A stretch of DNA of 64,000 nt, taken from an uncultured Eubacteriales bacterium (GTDB lineage: Bacteria; Bacillota; Clostridia; Christensenellales; Borkfalkiaceae). Shown here one piece after another: positions 32,435 to 41,069 of the stretch (within the stretch, counting starts at the first letter, position 1; every line of letters starts with the position of its first letter). The stretch lies in NCBI GenBank assembly GCA_905207235.1, contig CAJLKN010000003.1, positions 1-64,000 on the forward strand. The letters run 5' to 3'. Under the pieces are notes generated by a model. That model saw nothing but the letters and a program-made list of their open reading frames with translations, was not told the origin of the DNA and ran no database searches. The translations under genes were made by a program, and so were the position numbers.

Positions 32435-33850
32435 TTACATTGCTGGGGTCTTTCTGAAATAGAAAAACGTATCGTCTTCTCCGCACTGGCGGAGCCCGGC
32501 TGAGAGCAACATGTTGCGGCTGCGCAAATTAGGTTTGTAACATTTGGCGACAACGGTTTCTACGTTAAGGTCAAAAAACGCATAATTCATTGCGCCGATA
32601 ACCGCCTCGCGAGCGTAACCTTGCCCTTCAAACTCGGGAAGAAGCCTGACGCCCACTTCGCAGTCTCCGCGATAGCCGAAATTATGCAGAACCACCTCGC
32701 CGATGAACGTTCTGCCGCAATAAATGCCCATAGGCATTTCGTCGCGGTTTTTAAAATCTTCCCTGAGCGATTGCATAAAGAATTCGGGAGTAGGCTCGCC
32801 ACTGAAATGCTGACGCCAATCATATCCCCAATATTTATTTCTATCAGCATCATATTCCAACTTAAAAAGCCCCAGCGCATCTACATCCGTGATTTCCTTT
32901 ATTGTAAGGCGAGGGGTTGCAAGGACGGGAAGATGGGAGACGCGGTCGATTATTCGGCGCGGGAATATATCATATTTTTCGATAAGGCGCACGGGATTAT
33001 ACTGCAATTTACTCTTTCTGAGCCCTGCGTCGCCCGCATCGTCTTCCCGATTGATATACTTGACATTGAGGGCAAAATGGGCGGCAAATTCGTTTGCCAT
33101 GGTGGGATAAACGCCGTCGTAACCCGTAAGAGCTTTTTCAACATGGATAATAAGCTGGTCGCCGCACTTTTCGCCCATCGAAAGGGCGACTATTGTTCCG
33201 TCCACTTCCAACGCACCGACGAAAAGATGCAGCTCGTCAATATAGGGCAGCATGTCGTAAACGCTTTCAAGCTCTTCTTTTGCCATGACTGTGCCCTTTG
33301 AAAGCTGACGGACTTCATATCTTTTCAAAAAATCATGTATGACCGCGCGGTCGTCGCCGTTCAATGTCAGAAATTTATACTGCGGGAAGAGCTTTTTGAA
33401 CTTATTGACATGATTCCTCTGTCCCGAAAACTTCTTTCCGGGGTATTTTATAAAGTCCTCCGCATTGTAAAGGTAATCTCTCCACCGTCTGTGGTTGGTT
33501 ATCCTCATCTCCATGCCGTACCTATCGAGCATTATATCCATTTTTTCACGTGGAACACAAGTATAATGAATGCGTATATTTTTTTCTCGACAGTACTCCT
33601 CTATCATGTCGATAGCTTTCTCCGCATCGCCATCGTTGAGCTCCATAGGATAATGAAAGTACGTTCTGCCCTGATAATACTCTCGGAAAACCACACAGCC
33701 TGCAACATAGGCAAATTCGATGGCAAAATGCTTCTGCCACATAAATTTGAACGCCGCAGAATAATCGCTGAGCAGCAGATTGCAACACTCAAAATATTTA
33801 CGCATGGCGATAATATCGCTTAAAGTCAAAGTTTTGAATTCAATTTCCAT
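32435..33850 (-). CDS. DUF2156 domain fused to RimJ/RimL-type acetyltransferase
   Basis: 471 residues. Residues 1-295 match DUF2156, the GNAT-like C-terminal part of lysyl-phosphatidylglycerol synthases (KYPGKKFSGQRNHVNKFKKL, ALSMGEKCGDQLIIHVEKAL, YPTMANEFAAHFA). Residues 310-471 are a second GNAT domain (LATPRLTIKEITDVDAL, CEVGVRLLPEFEGQGYAREA with the acetyl-CoA loop, NLRSRNMLLSAGLRQCGEDD). The pairing suggests modification of a lipid, a peptide or a translation component by aminoacyl or acetyl transfer; the substrate is unknown. Monocistronic. Confidence 0.85.
   Translation of the reverse strand: MEIEFKTLTLSDIIAMRKYFECCNLLLSDYSAAFKFMWQKHFAIEFAYVAGCVVFREYYQGRTYFHYPMELNDGDAEKAIDMIEEYCREKNIRIHYTCVPREKMDIMLDRYGMEMRITNHRRWRDYLYNAEDFIKYPGKKFSGQRNHVNKFKKLFPQYKFLTLNGDDRAVIHDFLKRYEVRQLSKGTVMAKEELESVYDMLPYIDELHLFVGALEVDGTIVALSMGEKCGDQLIIHVEKALTGYDGVYPTMANEFAAHFALNVKYINREDDAGDAGLRKSKLQYNPVRLIEKYDIFPRRIIDRVSHLPVLATPRLTIKEITDVDALGLFKLEYDADRNKYWGYDWRQHFSGEPTPEFFMQSLREDFKNRDEMPMGIYCGRTFIGEVVLHNFGYRGDCEVGVRLLPEFEGQGYAREAVIGAMNYAFFDLNVETVVAKCYKPNLRSRNMLLSAGLRQCGEDDTFFYFRKTPAM
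33542..33557. promoter_or_regulatory. parS-like site inside the DUF2156 gene
   Basis: TTTTTCACGTGGAACA: 14 of 16 positions. Confidence 0.4.
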
Positions 33851-34025
33851 AAATTTATAGTAAAAGCGCCTGCATATGCATAGCGCTTTTGTAAAAATAC
33901 TCCGTTATTTCTTAAATATTCCTTACTTTTCTTACTTTTCTTACATATTTCGCGTTTTAATATATAAATTTTTGTCATTTTGTGCCGAAAACACGTCATT
34001 TTGCAAAAAAAGTTTCAAAAATGGG

Positions 34026-34952
34026 TTATTGTTTGCCGATTATGTCGAGAATTTCTGATATTCTGTCGAGATCGTCGCGCGAATAGTAATCAATATATAT
34101 TCTGCCCTTCTTATCGTTGCCGATAAGGCTGACTTTGGTTCTGAACGCAAAGCGCATGCGTTCGACAAGGTCTTTGAGCTCTACTGAAGCGATGGCGCGC
34201 TTTTTCTTCTTGCGCTCGTCGAGAACCTCCGGCGAGATATTGTAGGAGCGCACCTTTTTTTCAAGTTCGCGCACAGACATTCCGCTTTTTATTGCGTCGG
34301 TTGCGAAAGAGATCTGGTCGTCTGGCGCAAGCGGCACGAGCGTTCTCGCATGACCTGCGGACAATTTACCTTCTGCAACCAGCGCCGTTACTTCGGGCGT
34401 GAGCGAAAGCAATCTCAATGTGTTTGCGACTGCGGGGCGGGATTTTCCTATGCGCTCGGCAAGTTCGTCCTGCGTGAGTTTATAGTCTATCATGAGCTGC
34501 TTCATCGCACTCGCCGCTTCGATTGGATTGAGGTCTTCACGCTGAAGGTTTTCAATCAGCGATATTTCCTTAATCTGACGCTCACTGTATTTGCGTATGA
34601 CGACGGGCATTGTGGTAAGTCCCGCCATCTTTGCCGCGCGATAGCGCCTTTCGCCGGCGATTATCATATATTTGCCACTGCCGTCGTCGTTGACGACTAT
34701 GGGCATTATGACGCCGTGCTTTTTGATTGAATCAGCAAGCTCGCGCATTGACTGCTCGTCAAAATTCTTTCTGGGCTGATTGGTATTTGCGTATATTTCG
34801 GAAAGTTTGAGTTCGGAAGCGTTTTTGCGTTCCTCCTCAGTATAAGACGCCAACGCCGACTTACCCTCGTAAACGTTGCTGAACGCCGTGCCCGTCTCTT
34901 CGAATAACGCCTCTAAACCCTTGCCAAGGCCTTTTCCGTTGTCCTTTGCCAT
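34026..34952 (-). CDS. parB: Chromosome partitioning protein ParB
   Basis: 308 residues from MAKDNGKGLGKGLEALFEET, start chosen on AAAGGAGATAAT; an upstream in-frame ATG adds 34 atypical residues. ParB/Srx CTP-binding domain with the arginine patch GERRYRAAKMAG, then the HTH (YKLTQDELAERIGKSRPAVA) and a C-terminal dimerisation domain. Binds parS sites, several of which lie within 6 kb. Unusually not adjacent to parA: 776 bases separate the genes. Confidence 0.95.
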   Translation of the reverse strand: MAKDNGKGLGKGLEALFEETGTAFSNVYEGKSALASYTEEERKNASELKLSEIYANTNQPRKNFDEQSMRELADSIKKHGVIMPIVVNDDGSGKYMIIAGERRYRAAKMAGLTTMPVVIRKYSERQIKEISLIENLQREDLNPIEAASAMKQLMIDYKLTQDELAERIGKSRPAVANTLRLLSLTPEVTALVAEGKLSAGHARTLVPLAPDDQISFATDAIKSGMSVRELEKKVRSYNISPEVLDERKKKKRAIASVELKDLVERMRFAFRTKVSLIGNDKKGRIYIDYYSRDDLDRISEILDIIGKQ

Positions 34953-35728
34953 ATTATCTCCTTTGCGCGGAACTTGTCCGTCCCGCCCTGAACGACTATT
35001 TATACCGCTCTGTATTGTTGTAATAAAATATTTCAATGCCCTTTGCGGGCACATTTAACGCATTACATCCGCCGAAACGCGGACATGATTAAAAATATCG
35101 GCTGACGCCTCTGAAAACTCAATTTGAGCCTTGTCTATACATTTGTGTGCTGTCTTTGCAAACTTCGTATTTTTGCTCAAACTTTAACGCCCGCTCGAGC
35201 CGCACGCAAGTCAACTTCTGTGCGATCGGGTCAATCATCTTAAAACGGCAACCATATAGCTTTATTACAGCTTGTCGTACTGTTTAATGCAGCATTTGCA
35301 AATTATGCAGCATGTCTACAAAACAACCGCAACGACAATTTTTCTGACGGCAATCAAACGACTTTTGCATTAATCAACTTAATAAAACGCTGTTAAATGG
35401 GCAAGCAAAACTTGTTAAAACCTTTTTGCATATATCTAACGCCTAGTAGCTCAAATAAGTATTGCAAAGCCCATTTAACCATGTAAAATCGTTTGAAAAG
35501 CGTGTTTAAAGCCCCAATTATTAAGGAGCCTGCCAATATATAACTTGCAGTCGTCTGACGATACAGCCTTTACAGACAGCAAATTACATTTCCGTCAATG
35601 TCGCAGCCGCAAGCACGCGAGATATCCACTTCCTTCGGCAAACCCACTTGCAAAGCAAGTCAGATTAAAGCCGCATGAATATCACATATAAACGATTTAC
35701 AAGCTCGACGAAGCCGTTTAAAGCCTTA
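34953..35728. other. Long spacer between parA and parB with inverted-repeat element
   Basis: No gene found. GTTAAATGGGC (35392-35402) and GCCCATTTAAC (35469-35479) are perfect 11-base inverted repeats bounding an 88-base segment, possibly a small non-autonomous element. parA and parB normally overlap or touch. Confidence 0.5.
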
Positions 35729-36490
35729 TTATTGCTTGGATAAGAACTCTTCTGCAAGAGCTTTATATGCCCTCGCTCCCACACACTTGGGGTCATAGAG
35801 CGAAATAGGCTTGCCGTGGCTGGGGGCTTCCGAAAGCCTTATGTTGCGGGGGATTACAATTTCATAAAGTTTGTTCTTGAAGAACTTTTTAATCTCCGCC
35901 GTAATCTGCTTTGAAATGGTCGCTCTGCCGTCGTACATGGTAATGACCACACCCTCGATGACAAGGTTGGGGTTGAGATGCTGTTTGACGAGAGCAATCG
36001 TGTTCATAAGCTGGCTGACGCCTTCCAGGGCGTAATATTCGCTCTGCAAAGGTATCAGAACGGAGTCCGAAGCCACCCACGCATTTATTGTAAGAAGCCC
36101 GAGCGAAGGCGGACAATCGATGAATATGTAATCGTAATTGCCCTTTACTTCTTTGAGGGCATTTTTCAAAATGGCTTCGCGGCTGTGCTTATAGACCAAA
36201 TCGACTTCCGCACCCGACAAATCGACGTTCGCCGGAAGAATATCTAAAAGCGGAACTTCGGTCGGAAGAATATTGTTTGAAACTTTGTCGTCGTCTATCA
36301 GCACACTGTAAACCGATTTTTTTAAGGCACTTTTGGAAAAACCAAGACCCGTAGTCGCGTTGCCCTGGCTGTCCAAATCAATAAGCAGAACCTTTTTGCC
36401 GAGCTCCGCACAATAAGCCGCCAGATTGACAACCGTGGTAGTCTTTCCCACTCCGCCTTTTTTGTTTGTGAACGAAACAACTTTTCCCAT
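35729..36490 (-). CDS. parA: Chromosome partitioning ATPase ParA (Soj)
   Basis: 253 residues from MGKVVSFTNKKGGVGKTTT (deviant Walker A KGGVGKTT); SD AGGAG. Switch and Walker B region YDYIFIDCPPSLGLLTINAW, and the DNA-contacting C-terminal Arg region VIPRNIRLSEAPSHGKPI. Works with ParB at parS for origin segregation and in regulation of initiation. Confidence 0.96.
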   Translation of the reverse strand: MGKVVSFTNKKGGVGKTTTVVNLAAYCAELGKKVLLIDLDSQGNATTGLGFSKSALKKSVYSVLIDDDKVSNNILPTEVPLLDILPANVDLSGAEVDLVYKHSREAILKNALKEVKGNYDYIFIDCPPSLGLLTINAWVASDSVLIPLQSEYYALEGVSQLMNTIALVKQHLNPNLVIEGVVITMYDGRATISKQITAEIKKFFKNKLYEIVIPRNIRLSEAPSHGKPISLYDPKCVGARAYKALAEEFLSKQ

Positions 36491-36579
36491 AATTTTCTCC
36501 TGCTTACGCAATTAAAAAATGTCTGAAACCTTCGTCCGAAAAATTGAAGACCACTCTTTTCGGACCATAAAAAGCTGAA

Positions 36580-36595
36580 TGTTTCCCATGAAACA
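36580..36595. promoter_or_regulatory. parS site upstream of parA
   Basis: TGTTTCCCATGAAACA: 14 of 16 positions, located 85 bases before parA. Confidence 0.7.
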
Positions 36596-36697
36596 TTTTT
36601 TATTTTTCCGCTTTATCGCATGAAATTTTAAGCGGAAAAAAGTTTTAAATACGGCTGTGTCCGCGGCGAAAATTTTCGCCGCGGAACATCGTCCGAA

Positions 36698-38698
36698 TTA
36701 TTCAAATCTCTTGAAAGGATTGCCGTTGGAAGTGCTGTCGTGTTTATCCATATACTCCATCACCTCTTTATAATCCTTTCCTTCCATAAGAAGATCTACT
36801 TCCTCCGAATAAATGGTTTCGCGTTCGATAAGAACCCTTGCCATGTTGTCCAGAACTGACCTGTGTTCGGTAAGAAGTTTAGTTGCGCGCGCATGCGCAC
36901 CTTCTATTATGGAGTGCATTTCCTCGTCGATAATTTTCGCCGTTTCGTCGGAATACGTGTTGTGCGTTTCCATATCCTTGCCAAGGAATACCGTCTGCGA
37001 ATTGGAACCGTATGTTACGAGACCGAGCTTTTCGCTCATACCCCATTCGGTAATCATGCGTTTTGCCATCTCGGTTACGCGTTCGATATCGTTGGAAGCA
37101 CCCGTCGTTATATCCTTGATAACCAGCTCTTCCGCAACACGACCGCCGAGAGCCATGCAGATAAAATCGTTTATCTTGTTCTTGGTCATATGCACGTCGT
37201 CGTTGTCGGGACGGGTCATTGTATAGCCCGCCGCATTGCCGCGGGGAATGATAGAAACTTCCTGAACGGGGTCGCAACGCTCGCACAATTTTGCGATAAT
37301 CGCGTGTCCCGCTTCGTGATAAGCCGTAATGCGTTTGTCGCTTTCGGTTACAACCCTGCTCTTCTTCTGAGGACCCATAATTACTTTATTTACGCCCTCG
37401 TAGAGCTCGGCGTTGCCTATGAAATGCTTGTTTGCTCTCGCCGCAAGGATTGCAGCTTCATTGAGCAGGTTGGCAAGGTCGGCACCGGAGAAACCTGCGG
37501 TAATTCTCGCAACCGTCTTGAAGTTGACGTCGGGAGCCATAGGTTTGTTGCGGGCGTGAACCTTTAAGATCTGCTCTCTGCCCTTTACGTCGGGAAGGTT
37601 GACAAAAATCTGTCTATCGAAACGGCCCGGTCTCATAAGTGCGGGGTCGAGGATATCGGCACGGTTGGTCGCAGCCATGACGATTACTCCTTCGTTCGAC
37701 TCGAAACCGTCCATCTGAACGAGGATCTGGTTTAAAGTCTGCTCTCGTTCGTCATTGCCTCCGCCGAGACCTGCGCCTCTGTGTCTGCCCACCGCATCGA
37801 TTTCATCTATGAAGATAATGCAGGGCTGATTTTTCTTCGCCATATCGAAAAGGTCGCGCACACGCGAAGCGCCGACGCCGACGTACATTTCGACGAAGTC
37901 AGAACCCGAAACCGAGAAGAACGGAACGCCCGCTTCGCCCGCTACTGCTTTGGCGAACAGCGTCTTACCTGTTCCCGGAGGGCCTACAAGAAGGACACCC
38001 TTGGGAATTCTTGCGCCCAGATCGACGAACTTCTTAGGCTGTTTGAGGAATTCGACGACTTCTGCAAGCTCGAGCTTTTCCTCTTCGGCGCCCGCGACGT
38101 CAGAGAACCTGACTTTGATATTCGTAGATACGCGCGCTTTCGTCTTTGCAAAAGACATAGCTTTGCCTGCTCCGCCCGCAGTCGAGCGTATTATCAGCCA
38201 GAAGACTACGCACAGAACAAGGATGATGACGAATTGGAATACCGACGACCAGATGCTGCCAGCATTGGGATTAGTGTACTCTACGCTGACACCGTAACTG
38301 AGCCAATCCTGCAATACACCGTCAGATGACGGCGCATTATAGAACGAGGGACCGTAGCAATAGAATGCCCTTACTTCCTTTCCGTTTCTGATAACATAAC
38401 CGTTCAACTGGTACTGGTCAAACTGAACTTTTACAATACTTTCCAGTTTCTCGCCTTTATAAGTTATATTGTTGTCGGCGTCGATAGCGTAATCGCTGTC
38501 GGTAACAACGTTGCCCTTTTCGTCGAGCACTTTGTTATCTGAAACAGTATAAGCATTGTAATTAACGTAGCGAACAAAATCGTCGTATTCGATTTTCTTT
38601 GCGCCGCCGTTAAGTGTGGTGGTAATAATTATCGCAATGGCCGCAATGACCATAATGGCGACAATCACCCATACGATAATTCTGCTTTTTTTGTTCAA
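36698..38698 (-). CDS. ftsH: ATP-dependent zinc metalloprotease FtsH
   Basis: 666 residues starting at TTG 38698 (SD GAGGT). Two transmembrane helices (IIVWVIVAIMVIAAIAIIIT and FQFVIILVLCVVFWLIIRST) flank an extracytoplasmic domain. AAA module: Walker A GPPGTGKT, Walker B IIFIDEIDAVGR, second region of homology ATNRADILDPALMRPGRFDR. Protease: HEAGH zinc motif and the third ligand in the following helix. Membrane-bound quality-control protease. Confidence 0.96.
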   Translation of the reverse strand: MNKKSRIIVWVIVAIMVIAAIAIIITTTLNGGAKKIEYDDFVRYVNYNAYTVSDNKVLDEKGNVVTDSDYAIDADNNITYKGEKLESIVKVQFDQYQLNGYVIRNGKEVRAFYCYGPSFYNAPSSDGVLQDWLSYGVSVEYTNPNAGSIWSSVFQFVIILVLCVVFWLIIRSTAGGAGKAMSFAKTKARVSTNIKVRFSDVAGAEEEKLELAEVVEFLKQPKKFVDLGARIPKGVLLVGPPGTGKTLFAKAVAGEAGVPFFSVSGSDFVEMYVGVGASRVRDLFDMAKKNQPCIIFIDEIDAVGRHRGAGLGGGNDEREQTLNQILVQMDGFESNEGVIVMAATNRADILDPALMRPGRFDRQIFVNLPDVKGREQILKVHARNKPMAPDVNFKTVARITAGFSGADLANLLNEAAILAARANKHFIGNAELYEGVNKVIMGPQKKSRVVTESDKRITAYHEAGHAIIAKLCERCDPVQEVSIIPRGNAAGYTMTRPDNDDVHMTKNKINDFICMALGGRVAEELVIKDITTGASNDIERVTEMAKRMITEWGMSEKLGLVTYGSNSQTVFLGKDMETHNTYSDETAKIIDEEMHSIIEGAHARATKLLTEHRSVLDNMARVLIERETIYSEEVDLLMEGKDYKEVMEYMDKHDSTSNGNPFKRFE

Positions 38699-38759
38699 AT
38701 TGATACCTCTTCAAGGCTTAACGCCTTTTAATAAGATTATTTTTACCTGTGACAAACTA

Positions 38760-38788
38760 ATTTTACCATATTATATAAACTATATCAA
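38760..38788 (-). promoter_or_regulatory. Promoter of ftsH
   Basis: TTGATA (38788-38783), 17 bases, TAAAAT (38765-38760). Confidence 0.65.
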
Positions 38789-38862
38789 GCGATTTGCAAA
38801 AATTTTGTGCGTATCACGCAATTTTTATCGCGTTTTCACACGATATTTAATCGGTTTTTAAC

Positions 38863-38878
38863 CGTTCCACGTGAAATA
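38863..38878. promoter_or_regulatory. parS-like site
   Basis: CGTTCCACGTGAAATA: 13 of 16 positions. Confidence 0.5.
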
Positions 38879-38947
38879 TATATTTGTTTTATTAAACATA
38901 TATTTATTAAAAATTGCGTTGCGCCTTACATAATTTTAGCCGTTTTT

Positions 38948-38963
38948 AGTTTCACGGGAAACA
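38948..38963. promoter_or_regulatory. parS-like site
   Basis: AGTTTCACGGGAAACA: 14 of 16 positions. Confidence 0.6.
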
Positions 38964-38990
38964 TCCTACCAAATTTTTTTGAGTTTTTAA

Positions 38991-39006
38991 TGTTTCACGT
39001 GAAACC
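38991..39006. promoter_or_regulatory. parS site, near-perfect
   Basis: TGTTTCACGTGAAACC: 15 of 16 positions. Confidence 0.85.
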
Positions 39007-39538
39007 GTAACGCTCAAAAATCTGCCTTTGTACAATTTTTCCCTCTATATTATACTGTCAATATGTGCATATCTATTCCATTGTTGATAATTTATACCAA
39101 AATTATCAACAAATTGCCTGTTTTAATCTTTCTCGGCACAAAATTTTTAGCTTTTGTCAATAAAATGGGCGTATATGCGCATATTTTACTGACAGTGCAA
39201 TGATTCATGCGCTTGAAATTACCTTAGCGCAACATGAATTGTTCATTATTTTTACTCTTTTTTAATCTGGTAATAAACCTTTTTGAGCAAAACAGGCGCG
39301 TCATTTTACTGAAATCAGTTAAAAATTTTATTGCGCCACCATATTTTGTCATCAAAATTTTTATATATGGTTAATTAAAACATACCAGCTAAACTTATTG
39401 CCGCACAGACACAGTATATGCAATTTATCGACAATAACTTTTGTTTTGAAGTGAATATTGCTGATAAATTTTGTCAATAACCTGCTGGCAACGATAATGC
39501 GGAAATTTTTCCGAAAATAATAATAAACAGGTAATTAA
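39007..39538. other. AT-rich spacer with DnaA-box-like 9-mers
   Basis: TGTTGATAA (39082-39090), TTATCAACA (39103-39111) and TTATCGACA (39425-39433) resemble TTATNNACA boxes. Together with the three parS sites just left of it, this is a secondary origin-like region. No gene seen. Confidence 0.45.
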
Positions 39539-40102
39539 TTGACATACTCATTCAATCTGTACAATTCCATGGCTGCGGACGGAGCTTATGCGGCGCTTAA
39601 AAAAATTCTTATAAAAACTTCTGCGCCCCCCGTGGTTTTATGCATAGGAAGCGACCTTTCGGTGGGCGATTCACTCGGTCCGCTTGTCGGAACTATGCTT
39701 AAAAATCGCCTTAAAGCGCTCAATGTTTACGTTTACGGCACGCTTTCTAAACCTATAACAGCGCACGAAGTCAGATATATCAATTCATTTCTCGCGCAGA
39801 CGCACCCGAACAGCACGGTTATTGCCGTCGATGCGGCGGTTGGGAATTCTTCTGACGTCGGTCTTATAAAAATTTCTAAAAATGCCTTGAAGCCCGGCAG
39901 CGGAGCACAAAAAAATCTGAATAAAGTCGGCGATGCGTCCATTATGGGAATTGTCGCCGAAAAATCTCTGTTCAATTATGCCCTTTTTTCCGCAACCAGA
40001 CTTAACATGGTTTTTAAAATGGCGCAGATAATTTCGGACGGTATCTCCGATTATTTTACCGACTACCTCAGCGCCGCCGGTTCGGGCAGCTCGGTCGTAT
40101 GA
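39539..40102 (+). CDS. yyaC: Sporulation protein YyaC (GPR-related, DUF1256)
   Basis: 187 residues from a TTG with AGGT upstream; an alternative start is ATG 39569 (MAADGAYAAL). Motifs: VVLCIGSDLSVGDSLGPLVG, VYVYGTLSKPITAHEVRYIN, STVIAVDAAVGNSSDVGLIK, and GDASIMGIV. The fold is that of the spore germination protease GPR, and the gene is typically near parAB in Bacillus. Exact role in spores is not established. Confidence 0.9.
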   Translation: MTYSFNLYNSMAADGAYAALKKILIKTSAPPVVLCIGSDLSVGDSLGPLVGTMLKNRLKALNVYVYGTLSKPITAHEVRYINSFLAQTHPNSTVIAVDAAVGNSSDVGLIKISKNALKPGSGAQKNLNKVGDASIMGIVAEKSLFNYALFSATRLNMVFKMAQIISDGISDYFTDYLSAAGSGSSVV

Positions 40103-40704
40103 ATTTAAGTTTTTTGATTATTTGGGTAATTTAATTTATGTACATGATCTTTGCCAAAGACAATAAAACTTAACTTACAAATTCATGTATAAAATTTCTG
40201 CAATTCAATTTTTTGACGCATATTAATAAAGGTTTTAATTGACCTCTAAGCTATTGGGCGAGTTCAGCAAGATATTATGTCTAATTCTTTGCGCAATCAA
40301 AATTTTATAAATAAGAAGAGCAGGGCTAAATAAAGTTTTAAATTTTTCTGCTTATAACAACGATTGCTTCATTCAATTTGCTTTTTCAATTTGCTCTTGC
40401 AGGCAGTTAAAAAATGTTACGAATTTAAAGATACGAAATTTATACACAGTTAACATTCTAAATAACAGATTTGTTGCGCAAAAACAAAAAAGTTTTAAAG
40501 TCTTTGTTTGCCTTTACTTTGCAAACTTTTTTTCGTTTTAACACGATTTTTTAAAGATTTAAGCATATAAATTCTACAATTTAATTTGCCAAAATTTCAT
40601 GTAATAAAATGTAAGATATTGCTTTAAGTTAATTATTTAATTTGATATTTACAACATATTAATCATATATTTTAAGCACTTATAATCATACAAAACCTCG
40701 TTCA

Positions 40705-40726
40705 TTGAGGCATATATGCGGGGCAA
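40705..40726. repeat. GCATATATGC palindromic motif, copy 1
   Basis: TTGAGGCATATATGCGGGGC then AA; left half perfect. Confidence 0.6.
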
Positions 40727-40785
40727 TCATAATTTTTGTATAATTTAACAAATATTTACCATTTTTTACCTGAAATGTGCATTCG

Positions 40786-40807
40786 TTGAGGCATATATGC
40801 CGCTCAA
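40786..40807. repeat. GCATATATGC palindromic motif, copy 2
   Basis: TTGA-G-GGCATATATGCC-like core with GCTCAA on the right; near-perfect palindrome TTGA...GGCATATATGCC...TCAA. Confidence 0.7.
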
Positions 40808-40835
40808 TTACAATTTTTATATTGATTTTATCAAA

Positions 40836-40861
40836 AAAAGCCGCTTAAAGCGGCTTTTTTA
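40836..40861 (+). terminator. Intrinsic-terminator-like hairpin
   Basis: AAAGCCGC-TTAAA-GCGGCTTTTTT. Confidence 0.6.
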
Positions 40862-41069
40862 TTAATTAAAGCACTATAAAATTATGTCAACATTGACAAC
40901 GGGTGTAATATAATGATAAAATACAAATGTCAAATTAAGTCGCTTGGGCTATAAAAATCTGATTTTACTGATATCCGGACACGTTATTTTTCGGATTAAT
41001 TTTTTCCGAGCAGAAAAGGCAGAAGGCAACTATGTTAAATAAATCAAGCACGGTTTTAAAGGAGCTGAT

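Larger units (their letters stand above)
40103..41069. other. Long AT-rich spacer with two palindromic motif copies
   Basis: No gene supported over 960 bases. It contains two copies of the TTGAGGCATATATGC palindrome (40705, 40786), described separately, and a terminator-like AAAAAGCCGCTTAAAGCGGC plus TTTTTT (40836-40861). Confidence 0.5.
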
